Shown: one piece after another, positions 48,336 to 56,269 of the stretch
Layout: each line of letters starts with the position of its first letter
How positions within the stretch are numbered: the stretch's first letter is position 1
Assembly (NCBI GenBank): GCA_024701455.1
Contig: JABXYP010000001.1
Coordinates: 3,290,001-3,354,000, forward strand
Direction of reading: 5' to 3'
Length of the DNA: 64,000 nt
Source: Bacillus sp. A301a_S52
GTDB lineage: Bacteria; Bacillota; Bacilli; Bacillales; Salisediminibacteriaceae
The notes under the pieces: model-generated
What the model saw: the letters and a program-made list of their open reading frames with translations, nothing else
What the model was told of the DNA's origin: nothing
The model's database searches: none
Translations under genes and position numbers: made by a program

Positions 48336-49337
48336 TTATTCTACGGTAAAATTATATCTCCAACTCCAATCATCACTTAAGCCAATATCTCCAGATAAAG
48401 AAATTCCCCCTCGAGCTATAGACAAACTAATACCAGGCGTCCAAGGGTGCACATAACGTCCAGAAACACTTAACGAGTCAAATTGGTGGTCGCTTTTAGA
48501 AATCCTAATAATATCATGAAAATAACCCTGTCTATCACTTCTGTATACTAATGGGTCCCAAAACTTAAAAGAGGTACCAATCCCATAATTGGATCCTACA
48601 TCAAGTGATAATGAATCATAATGATATTCACCTGCTGAGGTATCATAATACGCTATTTCACCATAACTTGATCCCGCAATTGGCTGACCATAACTTCCCC
48701 AATGCATGCCTGCTTTATCAGTAAATGTCATATTAGGTGTCTCTTCCCATTCAAAATTCATACTAATCATATATTCGGCCTGTGCTCCACGGTCACCAAC
48801 TTTTACAGCATTCATACGTGCATTCCATATACCATCTGAACACACACCTTGAGGAGTACCTGAATCGCAATTGCTATTTGATAATACATTTCCAGAATCA
48901 ACAAGGTTATAACTATTAATATCGTTTTCACTTAAGTTATACTCTTGTAGATCTTCAATTTGTTTTTCTCTGATTTCTTCTTTATTATGCGGGGTTACCT
49001 CGTAACTCTCATCTCCACTTACATAAGTATGAGTAAAATCACTTATTTCACCGTCCACCCTCTTACCGCCATAACTAGCGTACAACTCTTTAATTTTCAA
49101 CGGCATATTTTGAATATAGCTTTCATCATAACCTATTAATGTGAGAATCTGGTCTAATTCGGTTTCATCTAATTCATCTGTGTTAGGGATAGGAGATACT
49201 CTTCCATCATCTTCAAAGGTTATTGTTTTACCACTGTCAAGTACCTCTACTGAGTTGGATAAATTACTATTCGGATCATCAAAAGCTGATGCAAACAATA
49301 GTAGAATAATAGATAAAGTGAATAAAGTTGTCTTCAT
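48336..49337 (-). CDS. secreted protein of unknown function (prophage cargo)
   Basis: 333 residues with a signal peptide (KTTLFTLSIILLLFASAF), an acidic helical part to about 150, a Cys pair (NCDSGTPQGVC) and a Gly/Ser/aromatic-rich C-terminal half that looks like a beta-sandwich (GSYGQPIAGSSYGEIAYYDT, GISLSIARGGISLSG). Not a structural phage protein by position or signal peptide. Possibly a surface-active or toxin-like product of the lysogen. Low GC. Family not recognised. Confidence 0.75.
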   Translation of the reverse strand: MKTTLFTLSIILLLFASAFDDPNSNLSNSVEVLDSGKTITFEDDGRVSPIPNTDELDETELDQILTLIGYDESYIQNMPLKIKELYASYGGKRVDGEISDFTHTYVSGDESYEVTPHNKEEIREKQIEDLQEYNLSENDINSYNLVDSGNVLSNSNCDSGTPQGVCSDGIWNARMNAVKVGDRGAQAEYMISMNFEWEETPNMTFTDKAGMHWGSYGQPIAGSSYGEIAYYDTSAGEYHYDSLSLDVGSNYGIGTSFKFWDPLVYRSDRQGYFHDIIRISKSDHQFDSLSVSGRYVHPWTPGISLSIARGGISLSGDIGLSDDWSWRYNFTVE

Positions 49338-49444
49338 AATAATTACCTCTTTTCATTTATTTTTTTATTTTCATTTCACCTCCATATTAGAATTTAAATT
49401 ATTTAAATTGAGCTAGGTCTAAAACCAAGCTGCACATCTCAAAT

Positions 49445-49819
49445 TTAATTTTCATTAGTAGAAATTAATAATATATTCTCAAGCTCGTATTCTTGACTAA
49501 TATTAAAAGGCAATCTATTTTTAGACAAAATAACATTATAATACTCATTTTCTTCTATATGCTCCCAAACATGCTCTACACTAACTTCTTTATTTTCAAA
49601 TCCTGTATCTTGAATTATAGTATCGCCTTTGCTAGATTTAACTCGTATTTCTTCTTCATAGTTATCAATTTGACCAATGATAATGTATTTATCATGTTGC
49701 TTTTGCAACTCTAAAACTCTCATTTCGCCTATATATCCACCATGATTAGGGAATTGATTTATTAAAAAGAAAAATACAACAATAAATAAAGTTACTATAA
49801 TTAAAAAAATTTTTTTCAC
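49445..49819 (-). CDS. membrane-anchored small protein, unknown
   Basis: 124 residues. One N-terminal helix (KKIFLIIVTLFIVVFFFLIN) anchors a small acidic outer domain. GTG 49819 follows GGAGG by seven bases; an ATG at 49861 lies before that site. Upstream partner of the secreted protein gene with a 107-bp gap; the two may act together. Confidence 0.7.
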   Translation of the reverse strand: MKKIFLIIVTLFIVVFFFLINQFPNHGGYIGEMRVLELQKQHDKYIIIGQIDNYEEEIRVKSSKGDTIIQDTGFENKEVSVEHVWEHIEENEYYNVILSKNRLPFNISQEYELENILLISTNEN

Positions 49820-50010
49820 AGTATTTCCTCCGTGACATTTTAAGCGTTTAAACAAACCCATTTAATTGTATATTATGGGTAATGATCCCACATCCAGTAT
49901 GTTACCTTACTAGAATTTCATTTTCAATAATTTATATTACTGTATTCTAATGAGCATAAATTACATATTTTTACGATAGATATTTTATCATAAAAAGGGA
50001 GGATCTTTCA

Positions 50011-50166
50011 ATGTTTCAAATATTAGTTATATTACTTGGCTCTTCAGCTCTTTTTCATTTTATTTTCCCTAATGCAACATGGCCAGATTACTATACGTTA
50101 GGTGGATTTATCATTGCATTACTCATGTATATTGTTTCTAGAAATAAAAAAGAAAATAAAAACTAA
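50011..50166 (+). CDS. 51-residue membrane protein
   Basis: MFQILVILLGSSALFHFIFP then PDYYTLGGFIIALLMYIVSR and a charged end NKKENKN: two short helices. AAAGGGAGG lies eight bases before the ATG, and a terminator follows immediately, so this is a complete unit on the strand opposite to its neighbours. Role unknown; size suits a membrane toxin, regulator or transport helper. Confidence 0.75.
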   Translation: MFQILVILLGSSALFHFIFPNATWPDYYTLGGFIIALLMYIVSRNKKENKN

Positions 50167-50168
50167 CC

Positions 50169-50212
50169 TAAAAAATCCGAGTCCAACAATTGATGTGGGC
50201 TTGGATTTTTTA
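50169..50212 (+). terminator. terminator of the 51-residue gene
   Basis: AAAAAATCCGAG pairs with CTTGGATTTTTT across a GC-containing stem, ending in six T. Confidence 0.8.
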
Positions 50213-50550
50213 TTGTTTGATTTATCGTTACAACTAAGCTAATAGTTTACCAGCCTTCTCAAACTTACGTTGTATGTTTCCTACTAACCTTGCATATTTA
50301 GTCTCTTACTGCCTTATTATTTTTGTTTCGACATAAAGAGCTAATTCCCTCTTAAAAATATTTTTGAGCACCAAACTACTGTGAAGATGATTCTTGTAAT
50401 AACTTATTGAGGACTTAACGCGCCCACCTATTATCAATGAGTGCCTTCTTTTAACTTAACTATCATATTAACCGCATCCGTTCATAATAACCTGCTCAAA
50501 ACCTGTATACTTCCTGCACAATCTCATAAATTCAAAGGAAGTCGCCAAAC
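50213..50550. other. gene-free stretch
   Basis: No supported gene or RNA; minus-strand frames are broken by stops every few codons. Confidence 0.5.
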
Positions 50551-50844
50551 TTACCACGATCTAGCTGCCTTCCTTTTGTGTTTGCCAAACATCTTTTTAG
50601 CCATTTCATGCATTGAATCCGTTGCCTTACTTCGAATTATGTCAGAAACATCTTTTCCAATCACCTTTCGATTGCCCACACGATAACCTTTTTTATTTAG
50701 CTCAGTAGCCACATGGCTCACACTTTCTTCAAGAACATATAACTTAATAGCTTCTTTTTCGAAGGTATCAGCTTGATAGTTTTCAACCATATCAATAAAC
50801 TTTTCTAATTCCTCAATTCTTTTTTTAGCTTGTTCAATAGTCAT
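50551..50844 (-). CDS. small helical protein with HTH-like end, unknown
   Basis: 97 residues, start MTIEQAKKRIEELEKFIDMV after AAGGAGGAG, an N-terminal coiled coil and a possible helix-turn-helix (VATELNKKGYRVGNRKVIG), basic end. Upstream the sequence GAGTGCA recurs three times between 50868 and 50963, one inverted. Could be a late regulator. Confidence 0.65.
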   Translation of the reverse strand: MTIEQAKKRIEELEKFIDMVENYQADTFEKEAIKLYVLEESVSHVATELNKKGYRVGNRKVIGKDVSDIIRSKATDSMHEMAKKMFGKHKRKAARSW

Positions 50845-50995
50845 TGACTCATCTCCTCCTTCTTTGATTGAGTGCATTATAATACATAGACTGTTGCACT
50901 CGTCTAACTGCCAAATTCCTTGATACTACTGGCTTAATCAGAGTCTTTTAATTGAGTGCACGATACGCTTCATTATGGTGTTGTAAGATCAAAAA

Positions 50996-51538
50996 TTAAT
51001 AGATGCGTTTATCCATGGCTTCATCAAGGGCATCTTGATTGATGCCAATGTACCTTAACGTGATATGTTGATCTGAGTGATTAAATAATTCTTGTAACAA
51101 CGCAATGTTGTTGGTCTTCTTGTAGAAGTGGTATCCAAATGTCTTACGCAATGTGTGCGTTCCTATTTCCGTCAGCTTTACATGCTTTGCTGCCTCTCTT
51201 AGAATGCGATAGGCTGTTGATCTATCAATTGGTTTATTGCCTCCTTGTCGGCTTTTTATGACATAGTCTCCATCATCCAATCTTTTAACGTAGGGAAGAA
51301 TATCATGTTTAATGTAACCTGGTACTTTAATTCGTTTCGCTTTTGTTGTTTTGGTTTCCTTAAGGTTTATATGTGATTGCAGTAAGTCTTCTTTTTTTAG
51401 ATTTAATATGTCAGAGATCCTTAGTCCTGTAGATATTCCAAGCATGAACATCACAAAGTCACGTTCATTGTTACTCCTTAAATACTCTTTCATCTTTTCA
51501 ATTTTCTCCGGGTCTCTAATCGGTTGGACAAAATTCAT
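50996..51538 (-). CDS. short tyrosine recombinase (phage integrase family)
   Basis: 180 residues comprising the catalytic domain only, without the N-terminal arm-binding or SAM-like domain. The active residues are in place: Arg40 (TGLRISD), His128 and Arg131 (HTLRKTF), His154 and Tyr163 (LRYIG). Overlaps the ArpU-like gene by four bases. Position before the late genes is not that of the usual prophage integrase. Such short recombinases are known beside ArpU in Bacillus phages; their task is unclear. Confidence 0.88.
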   Translation of the reverse strand: MNFVQPIRDPEKIEKMKEYLRSNNERDFVMFMLGISTGLRISDILNLKKEDLLQSHINLKETKTTKAKRIKVPGYIKHDILPYVKRLDDGDYVIKSRQGGNKPIDRSTAYRILREAAKHVKLTEIGTHTLRKTFGYHFYKKTNNIALLQELFNHSDQHITLRYIGINQDALDEAMDKRIY

Positions 51539-51990
51539 GCTTTCACCTTCTCTGGATTGGCATAGACCTCAATCTTTAACATAAAGGCCATCTTGTAAAA
51601 GGCTCGCCCTTTGAGCTTATAATACTGCCTTTCAGAGATCCCTAAGTCATTATAGATTTCATAGTTGTATGAATAGCTGTGATCGAAATATTCTTTGATA
51701 AGAATGTGACGTTCCATCTCTGGCAACTTGTTTATAATGTTCAACAAACTTTGGGCATATAGAAGTGTTTCATGTTCAGCTTCCACATTCTTAATGGCTG
51801 CCTCTTCCGTTGACGAATGAAACTGATTCGATGGCTTGATAGGCACTAATTCCAGTGAAGATGTTATCTTCGGTTCATGGGATGTAGATAATCGTAATAA
51901 CGCCATTTGAAGCTTGCCCAGCTTTGCTTCAACAGCTTGTCTTGTTGCTTTTCTATTAATTTGAGGTAACTGAAAATTAATAGCTTTCAT
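51535..51990 (-). CDS. ArpU-family late transcription regulator
   Basis: 151 residues. Central helices and a sigma-like helix-turn-helix (YNDLGISERQYYKLKGRAFY) match the ArpU/RinA-like activators that switch on head and tail genes. Ribosome site AAGGAGGT. Lies just behind a strong terminator that ends the early operon, so it needs read-through or its own promoter. Confidence 0.87.
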   Translation of the reverse strand: MKAINFQLPQINRKATRQAVEAKLGKLQMALLRLSTSHEPKITSSLELVPIKPSNQFHSSTEEAAIKNVEAEHETLLYAQSLLNIINKLPEMERHILIKEYFDHSYSYNYEIYNDLGISERQYYKLKGRAFYKMAFMLKIEVYANPEKVKA

Positions 51991-52012
51991 GTGATACTAA
52001 CCTCCTTCAAAG

Positions 52013-52060
52013 TAAAAAAGGACGCCAAGACCAACGGCTATACCGTTAATCATGACGTCC
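52013..52060 (-). terminator. terminator of the early operon
   Basis: Long stem GGACGTCATGATTAACGG with CCGTTGGTCTTGGCGTCC, then six T on the minus strand. Confidence 0.88.
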
Positions 52061-52185
52061 TCCAGTGGGCTGGTGGGACTTTTATCATTTAACTGTTTAT
52101 TTTGAGAATTTACTTATCTACTTTAAAATCGGACGGCGCAAAATTGCGCTCTCCTTAACTGGTTCCAGTTCACTTCAAAATTCTC

Positions 52186-52241
52186 CTTTATCTAATTTTC
52201 TTTTTTCTTCCTACTTTATCTAATTTTCTTTTTTCTTCCTC
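52186..52241. repeat. 28-bp tandem duplication
   Basis: CTTTATCTAATTTTC plus a TTTTTTCTTCCTA tail occurs twice back to back (units start at 52186 and 52214). It covers the 3' end of the membrane-protein gene. Since 28 is not a multiple of three, it changed the reading frame of the last codons. Confidence 0.85.
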
Positions 52242-52919
52242 TTTTATTAATATCTCTAGCAAACTTCTAATAAGTTCTATTCTTCTTTTCTCTTTTGTCA
52301 GTTGATCCCAAATATAAATCGATATAATTAATAGCGTAAATCCCCATAACAGTATATTAAGTATATGATCTAAGTTTACATTGTTTGTATTTAAAAAAAG
52401 ATCATTGCTTAAATTACTATTGTTAAATGAATGAATGCCGATACCAGATATTCCTGTTATAAACAAACCAGTAAATAACGTTTTCAATTTATTTTGTAAA
52501 TTATATTTCGCATATATATTTAAATATTCTTTTAATAAATAGTAATTGGTTAGCTCATTTTTAGTTTCTTCCCTTAATATCTCTTTTGCCTTCCGGAGGT
52601 TATTAATAGTGCTATCACTAGCCTCATCTTTCAAAACAGCCCCAAAGTAGGCTTCATCATAAACACCTAACCCCAACCATTCAAATATACTTCTATCCTT
52701 TTTCTTTTTAGATATCATTTTTTGTAGACGCCGTCTCTCAGTATTTTCTTGTATTTTCATACCCCATATTACAATAAAACTTATAAGAGCTACTCTAACG
52801 CTAAATTCAAACATATCTCTCCAAAAGAAAAAAGTAATAACAAATAAAAGCAATATTAGCCAATAATTCAAAATTAATTTGAAAATACTTCTAAACAAGT
52901 AAACACATTTTTCTTTCAA
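52188..52919 (-). CDS. membrane protein, unknown
   Basis: 243 residues with two N-terminal and two later helices (LILNYWLILLLFVITFFFW, FSVRVALISFIVIWG, TLFTGLFITGISGIGIH, ILNILLWGFTLLIISIYIW) around a cytoplasmic charged part. AT-rich and Lys-rich, unlike the replication genes beside it, so probably a late insertion into the early operon; a role in exclusion of other phages is possible. Last codons changed by a 28-bp duplication. Confidence 0.7.
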   Translation of the reverse strand: MKEKCVYLFRSIFKLILNYWLILLLFVITFFFWRDMFEFSVRVALISFIVIWGMKIQENTERRRLQKMISKKKKDRSIFEWLGLGVYDEAYFGAVLKDEASDSTINNLRKAKEILREETKNELTNYYLLKEYLNIYAKYNLQNKLKTLFTGLFITGISGIGIHSFNNSNLSNDLFLNTNNVNLDHILNILLWGFTLLIISIYIWDQLTKEKRRIELIRSLLEILIKEEEKRKLDKVGRKKKIR

Positions 52920-53116
52920 AACTCCTCCCCCTCTTCAAACTTCACCCTTTTTAACTTCCCTTGATGTGTGATTACTTTTGTTTCGCCGTGGTCTGGAAGT
53001 TGTGCTTCCTTGACCCTGCCTTCTGAAATGAGAATTAAAACAGGTTTGTCGTAACTAGTAATATTTAGTTCTATATTACCGTTTTGAGGGTTCATTTCCA
53101 AGTCCTTTAATCTCAT
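52916..53116 (-). CDS. XtrA/YqaO-like protein
   Basis: 66 residues; MRLKDLEMNPQNGNIELNIT and DKPVLILISEGRVKEAQLPD then GETKVITHQGK match the XtrA family of PBSX-like and skin-element phages. Function unknown. Overlaps the membrane gene by four bases. Confidence 0.8.
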   Translation of the reverse strand: MRLKDLEMNPQNGNIELNITSYDKPVLILISEGRVKEAQLPDHGETKVITHQGKLKRVKFEEGEEF

Positions 53117-53140
53117 AAGTAAACCCCTCCCAAATATGCT

Positions 53141-53167
53141 ATAATGATAGTGTCAAAGTATCATTAT
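53141..53167. promoter_or_regulatory. perfect inverted repeat before xtrA-like gene
   Basis: ATAATGATA and TATCATTAT, nine bases apart, lie 25 bp upstream of the start. On the minus strand a TTGGCA/TATCAT pair with 17-bp spacing overlaps it. Likely operator or promoter element of the late-control genes. Confidence 0.45.
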
Positions 53168-53169
53168 GC

Positions 53170-53190
53170 CAATCCGAGAGGGTTGGTTTT
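53170..53190 (+). terminator. small plus-strand terminator
   Basis: CCAATCC and GGGTTGG around GAGA, followed by six T in the plus direction, against the direction of the operon. Confidence 0.55.
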
Positions 53191-53334
53191 TTATTTGAAC
53201 ATTTTTGTGAGTGGCTTGGTCACGGATGTTTTCGCTAAATGCTGTGGTAGTTCCCCGTTTCGTGCTGCTTTAACACTTCCCACAAAGCTGTTAACTTTTT
53301 GCGCTTTCTTCATCGCTTTTGGTAGTTTAAACAT
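53191..53334 (-). CDS. 47-residue basic protein
   Basis: Reads MFKLPKAMKKAQKVNSFVGS and ends TKPLTKMFK. The ribosome site AAAGGAG lies nine bases before the ATG. Basic and helical; perhaps nucleic-acid-binding. Not in any larger gene. No family recognised. Confidence 0.7.
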   Translation of the reverse strand: MFKLPKAMKKAQKVNSFVGSVKAARNGELPQHLAKTSVTKPLTKMFK

Positions 53335-53404
53335 TCATGATCTCTCCTTTTTATTAGTCATCTTCCCAGACATGAGAATCGAATCACGGCGTTTCACACG
53401 CCTT

Positions 53405-53569
53405 TTATGGGCTTGCTTCCGTCTGCTTTAATGCGATTATTTCTGGAAGCCTCACCCGTTCTACTTCAAGTTCTTGCAGGGTTAATTGATCGAGCAGTCG
53501 TCCGTCACGAGCTAAATATAAGTTTTTTTGTTTAAGCTCCTGGAGGAGAATTTGTCTTCTGAGTTCCAT
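53405..53569 (-). CDS. 54-residue FbpA-like small protein
   Basis: Reads MELRRQILLQELKQKNLYLA then RDGRLLDQLTLQELEVERVR. The pattern (L..EL...YLA.DGR.L..LTL.ELE) is like the FbpA-type small basic proteins often found in Bacillus phages. ATG follows AAAGGGG by ten bases and lies inside the previous gene's end. Confidence 0.65.
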   Translation of the reverse strand: MELRRQILLQELKQKNLYLARDGRLLDQLTLQELEVERVRLPEIIALKQTEASP

Positions 53570-53774
53570 ACATCATGTGCCCCTTTCTCATCGCAATGTA
53601 GCGATTGACTTCTGGCCATATATTCTTTGTAGGATGGGTCATTAAGTAGCTGACGTTTCTTGCATCGTGTCCCATTGTCATCACTTTCTTCTCGTACACG
53701 AACCACTCAATCACAAAGATTAAGCTTTCGTATTTCCCTTGAATGGCCCCGTTATATAACTCCCTGACCGTCAT
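53532..53774 (-). CDS. 80-residue early protein, unknown
   Basis: MTVRELYNGAIQGKYESLIF, then WFVYEKKVMTMGHDARNVSY. Starts in the stop codon of the helicase gene (ATGA overlap), so coupled to it. A frequent neighbour of phage helicases; function not known. Confidence 0.7.
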   Translation of the reverse strand: MTVRELYNGAIQGKYESLIFVIEWFVYEKKVMTMGHDARNVSYLMTHPTKNIWPEVNRYIAMRKGHMMYGTQKTNSPPGA

Positions 53775-55054
53775 GCTGTGAATCTCCCTTCAAGGTTAAC
53801 AAAGAGATTGTATTCTTTTACGAAGGCTAATTCTGCTGTGCCTACAGGGCCTTCACGCTGTTTTGCCACAATGATTTCAATCAGGTCTTTGTTATCACTT
53901 TGGGCATCGTAGTAGTCGTCTCGATAAAGAAAGGCGACGATGTCAGCATCTTGTTCAATGCTGCCTGATTCGCGTAAATCAGAGAGCATTGGGCGCTTAT
54001 CCTGCCGTGATTCCACCCCTCTTGAAAGCTGTGATAACACGATCACGGGAATGTTAAGATCCCGAGCCATGATTTTCAATGCTCTGGACAGGTCACTTAC
54101 TTCTTCTTGGCGGTTGCCCTTCTTCGCGATAGGTTGCAGCAGCTGTAAGTAATCGATGATGACGAAGTGCTGTTTGTCAGGAAACTGGCGCATTAGCTTA
54201 CGTGTTCGTGCGTAAATCTCCGAGACTTTCACCGTGGATTTATCACAGATCATGAGATGCTTCTTCCCAAGCTCCCCTAATGCATAGGAGAAACGTTCCC
54301 AATCTTTCTCGTTAAATCGGGCTTTCGGGTTCATCAGCTTATGTGAATTAAGCCGTCCTGTGGCAGAAATCATGCGATTAATAAACGATTCCTCCCCCAT
54401 TTCCAAGGAATATAAGTGCCCGTAACCGTTATGTTCTAAATGACCTGTGGCTATATTTAAAGCGAAGGCTGTTTTCCCCATGGAAGGACGCGCACCAACA
54501 ATGATTAACTCCCCCTTTTTGTGTCCTGAGGTGAGCTGATCATACGCTGTAAAACCGGTTAGTAAGCCCATTTTGGACTGCCCAGATTCCGCCTTTTCAA
54601 AAATGTTAATAAGGGTTTCTTTCAAGTTAAAGTCCTTCTCTTCCACCGAAAATCCGTTTAAGGCATGCAGTTGATCAATGAAGGCGTCAGCTTGTTCATC
54701 CTTCATGACATCTTCTGTGTCGTGTAAAAAGTCTTTTGCCAGTCTCCTGATGTTGTCCCGTTTCCACGCACGGTGTATAGCAGATTCATAGTTTTTATAA
54801 GCTTCCACTGAAGGGACCGCATTCATCATATCACCTAAGTCAAGCTGAGCCATGTAGGTCATGCCAAGATTTTCATACAGACTCCCTGCATCCACTGGCT
54901 GATCTTGCTTCACGATCGTGGTTATGGCTTCAAAGATCGGCTTATGAATCAGTGACACCTGTTCAGGCTTAATGCTAATCTCTTTCGCAATGGTGTGATC
55001 GTGTAAGATACAGCCAATGAGCAACTTCTCTGCTTCAAGGTTAAACTGACTCAT
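53771..55054 (-). CDS. replicative DNA helicase, DnaB type
   Basis: 427 residues. N-terminal DnaB domain (EAEKLLIGCILHDHTIAKEI) and RecA-type motor with Walker A GARPSMGKTAFAL, Walker B FVIIDYLQLL and LSQLSRGVESRQDKRP. Unwinds phage DNA at the fork. Overlaps the loader gene by four bases. Confidence 0.96.
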   Translation of the reverse strand: MSQFNLEAEKLLIGCILHDHTIAKEISIKPEQVSLIHKPIFEAITTIVKQDQPVDAGSLYENLGMTYMAQLDLGDMMNAVPSVEAYKNYESAIHRAWKRDNIRRLAKDFLHDTEDVMKDEQADAFIDQLHALNGFSVEEKDFNLKETLINIFEKAESGQSKMGLLTGFTAYDQLTSGHKKGELIIVGARPSMGKTAFALNIATGHLEHNGYGHLYSLEMGEESFINRMISATGRLNSHKLMNPKARFNEKDWERFSYALGELGKKHLMICDKSTVKVSEIYARTRKLMRQFPDKQHFVIIDYLQLLQPIAKKGNRQEEVSDLSRALKIMARDLNIPVIVLSQLSRGVESRQDKRPMLSDLRESGSIEQDADIVAFLYRDDYYDAQSDNKDLIEIIVAKQREGPVGTAELAFVKEYNLFVNLEGRFTA

Positions 55055-55383
55055 GGTTGCTGCTCCTGCTGGATACCCAGAATGTGACGAATCTCGTTTA
55101 ATTGCTCTTCAGTTGGTCCTGTTGACTTTTTCTCCTGCCATTCCGCCATCCGTGTGACAACGCCTTTATCATGTTCAGGCCGTACCTGCTCTTTAAGATC
55201 ATGTATGGTTGGTGGAAAGGATGACCGGCTAATATGCTTGTCCAATCGCCATAAGACTTTTTCTTTGTCTTGGTCTTTCATGTGGCGATACCAGACTTTC
55301 ACAGTGTCTTGTGTCTTTTTCAATTTGCCAGGATAAGCTGCATCCACTTGTTCAATGAGTTCCACTACCTCACGACTCGTCAT
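55051..55383 (-). CDS. helicase loader (G39P-like)
   Basis: 110 residues starting MTSREVVELIEQVDAAYPGK, ending in a Gln-rich tail. Similar in size and place to SPP1 G39P, which brings the helicase to the origin. GGAGGAAG before ATG 55383; a longer frame upstream overlaps the initiator and is left out. Confidence 0.8.
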   Translation of the reverse strand: MTSREVVELIEQVDAAYPGKLKKTQDTVKVWYRHMKDQDKEKVLWRLDKHISRSSFPPTIHDLKEQVRPEHDKGVVTRMAEWQEKKSTGPTEEQLNEIRHILGIQQEQQP

Positions 55384-56218
55384 TGTCTTCTTCCTCCAAT
55401 TCATCTGCAAAGGCATAAAGATCCTCTGTCTGCGTACTGTTAGGGGTTTCGTTAAGATAAGATTCAAACTTCGTGCCAAACAATGTTTCTGGACGGAGAA
55501 ACGCATTCATTTTGCTATCGTTCTTCCATGATGCGACTTTGTTGTCGATCACCTGTTTAAAATCGTCTAACTCAAATTTCTCGTTGAGCCTTGCTTGAAT
55601 GAGCTTCTTTGTCTTTTGGCTTGTGGGCTTAAATCTCTTAGCTGCTTTCTCGTTCAAGTAGGCAATAATATCTTTAGTAATCTCTGTAGTAATTGATGTA
55701 TACGTCTTACATTCAAATGTAGGAGGGTCATACATTCCATTGTAGGAGGGTGGTACATTTGAATGTAGGATGGTGGTCCTTTCAGTTGTACCCATGTGGG
55801 TAAAAGTGAACTCAGAAACTTTTTTAGGGCAAGGTTCAATAAACATGACATTGGCATTGGACTGCCCCTTCGTCACCACATTTCTGAACTCCCGTCTAAT
55901 CAGTCCCTGCTCTTCTAGAAAGTCACACGCCTGCTTGGCCTGACGCTTAGATAAACCAAACTGGTCGGCAAAAGCTTGATACGACCGATGCAGCATATCC
56001 TTAGCGAATTTTTTCTTAACGGTCGTCACGGCGCCTGTGGCTTCGTCTCGGTTAACGGTAGGGCGGTACCAGTACACTATATCAGCGAGTATGAGAATGG
56101 CATTTATATGCGGCTTGCCACTTGAGAACGTGAGCTTTTGAAACCATGGGAACGGAATAACCGTCCCTGATATATGCATACGGCCAATGGCATCAACGAC
56201 GGAATGGCCTGTATTCAT
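55370..56218 (-). CDS. replication initiator with winged helix and phage C-terminal domain
   Basis: 282 residues. The N-terminal part has a winged helix (FADQFGLSKRQAKQACDFLE then EQGLIRREFRN), the C-terminal part (NEKAAKRFKPTSQKTKKLIQ then LNEKFELDDFKQVIDNKV) is the conserved phage replisome C-domain. An iteron cluster lies in the coding region between the two, as in phage origins. ATG 56218 after AAGGGGG; an ATG at 56251 lies in a hairpin and is not favoured. Confidence 0.9.
   Translation of the reverse strand: MNTGHSVVDAIGRMHISGTVIPFPWFQKLTFSSGKPHINAILILADIVYWYRPTVNRDEATGAVTTVKKKFAKDMLHRSYQAFADQFGLSKRQAKQACDFLEEQGLIRREFRNVVTKGQSNANVMFIEPCPKKVSEFTFTHMGTTERTTILHSNVPPSYNGMYDPPTFECKTYTSITTEITKDIIAYLNEKAAKRFKPTSQKTKKLIQARLNEKFELDDFKQVIDNKVASWKNDSKMNAFLRPETLFGTKFESYLNETPNSTQTEDLYAFADELEEEDNDES
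55708..55776. other. candidate phage replication origin (three 23-bp iterons)
   Basis: Three adjacent direct repeats start at 55708, 55731 and 55754, all of the form TACATT.....TGTAGGA.GG. Since 23 is not a multiple of three the repeats code in different frames, so they are kept for DNA binding and not for protein. They lie inside the initiator gene between its DNA-binding and C-terminal domains, where many phages have their origin. Confidence 0.72.
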
Positions 56219-56269
56219 GCTGAAATCCCCCTTGCTTTGAGGACTCTCCAAATTTGGGGAGTCCCTCTT

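Noticed and set aside
50996..51538. This recombinase as the prophage integrase
   Set aside because: It lacks the N-terminal domains and lies deep in the late-control region, not next to an end; the true integrase is probably beyond the right edge.
53144..53431. 95-codon plus-strand frame as a gene
   Set aside because: It is antisense to a supported 47-residue gene, starts in an inverted repeat and has no ribosome site.
55708..55776. Regularly spaced 23-bp repeats as a CRISPR array
   Set aside because: The repeats are directly adjacent without spacers and lie in a coding gene; iterons fit better. No CRISPR array or cas gene was seen anywhere in the window.
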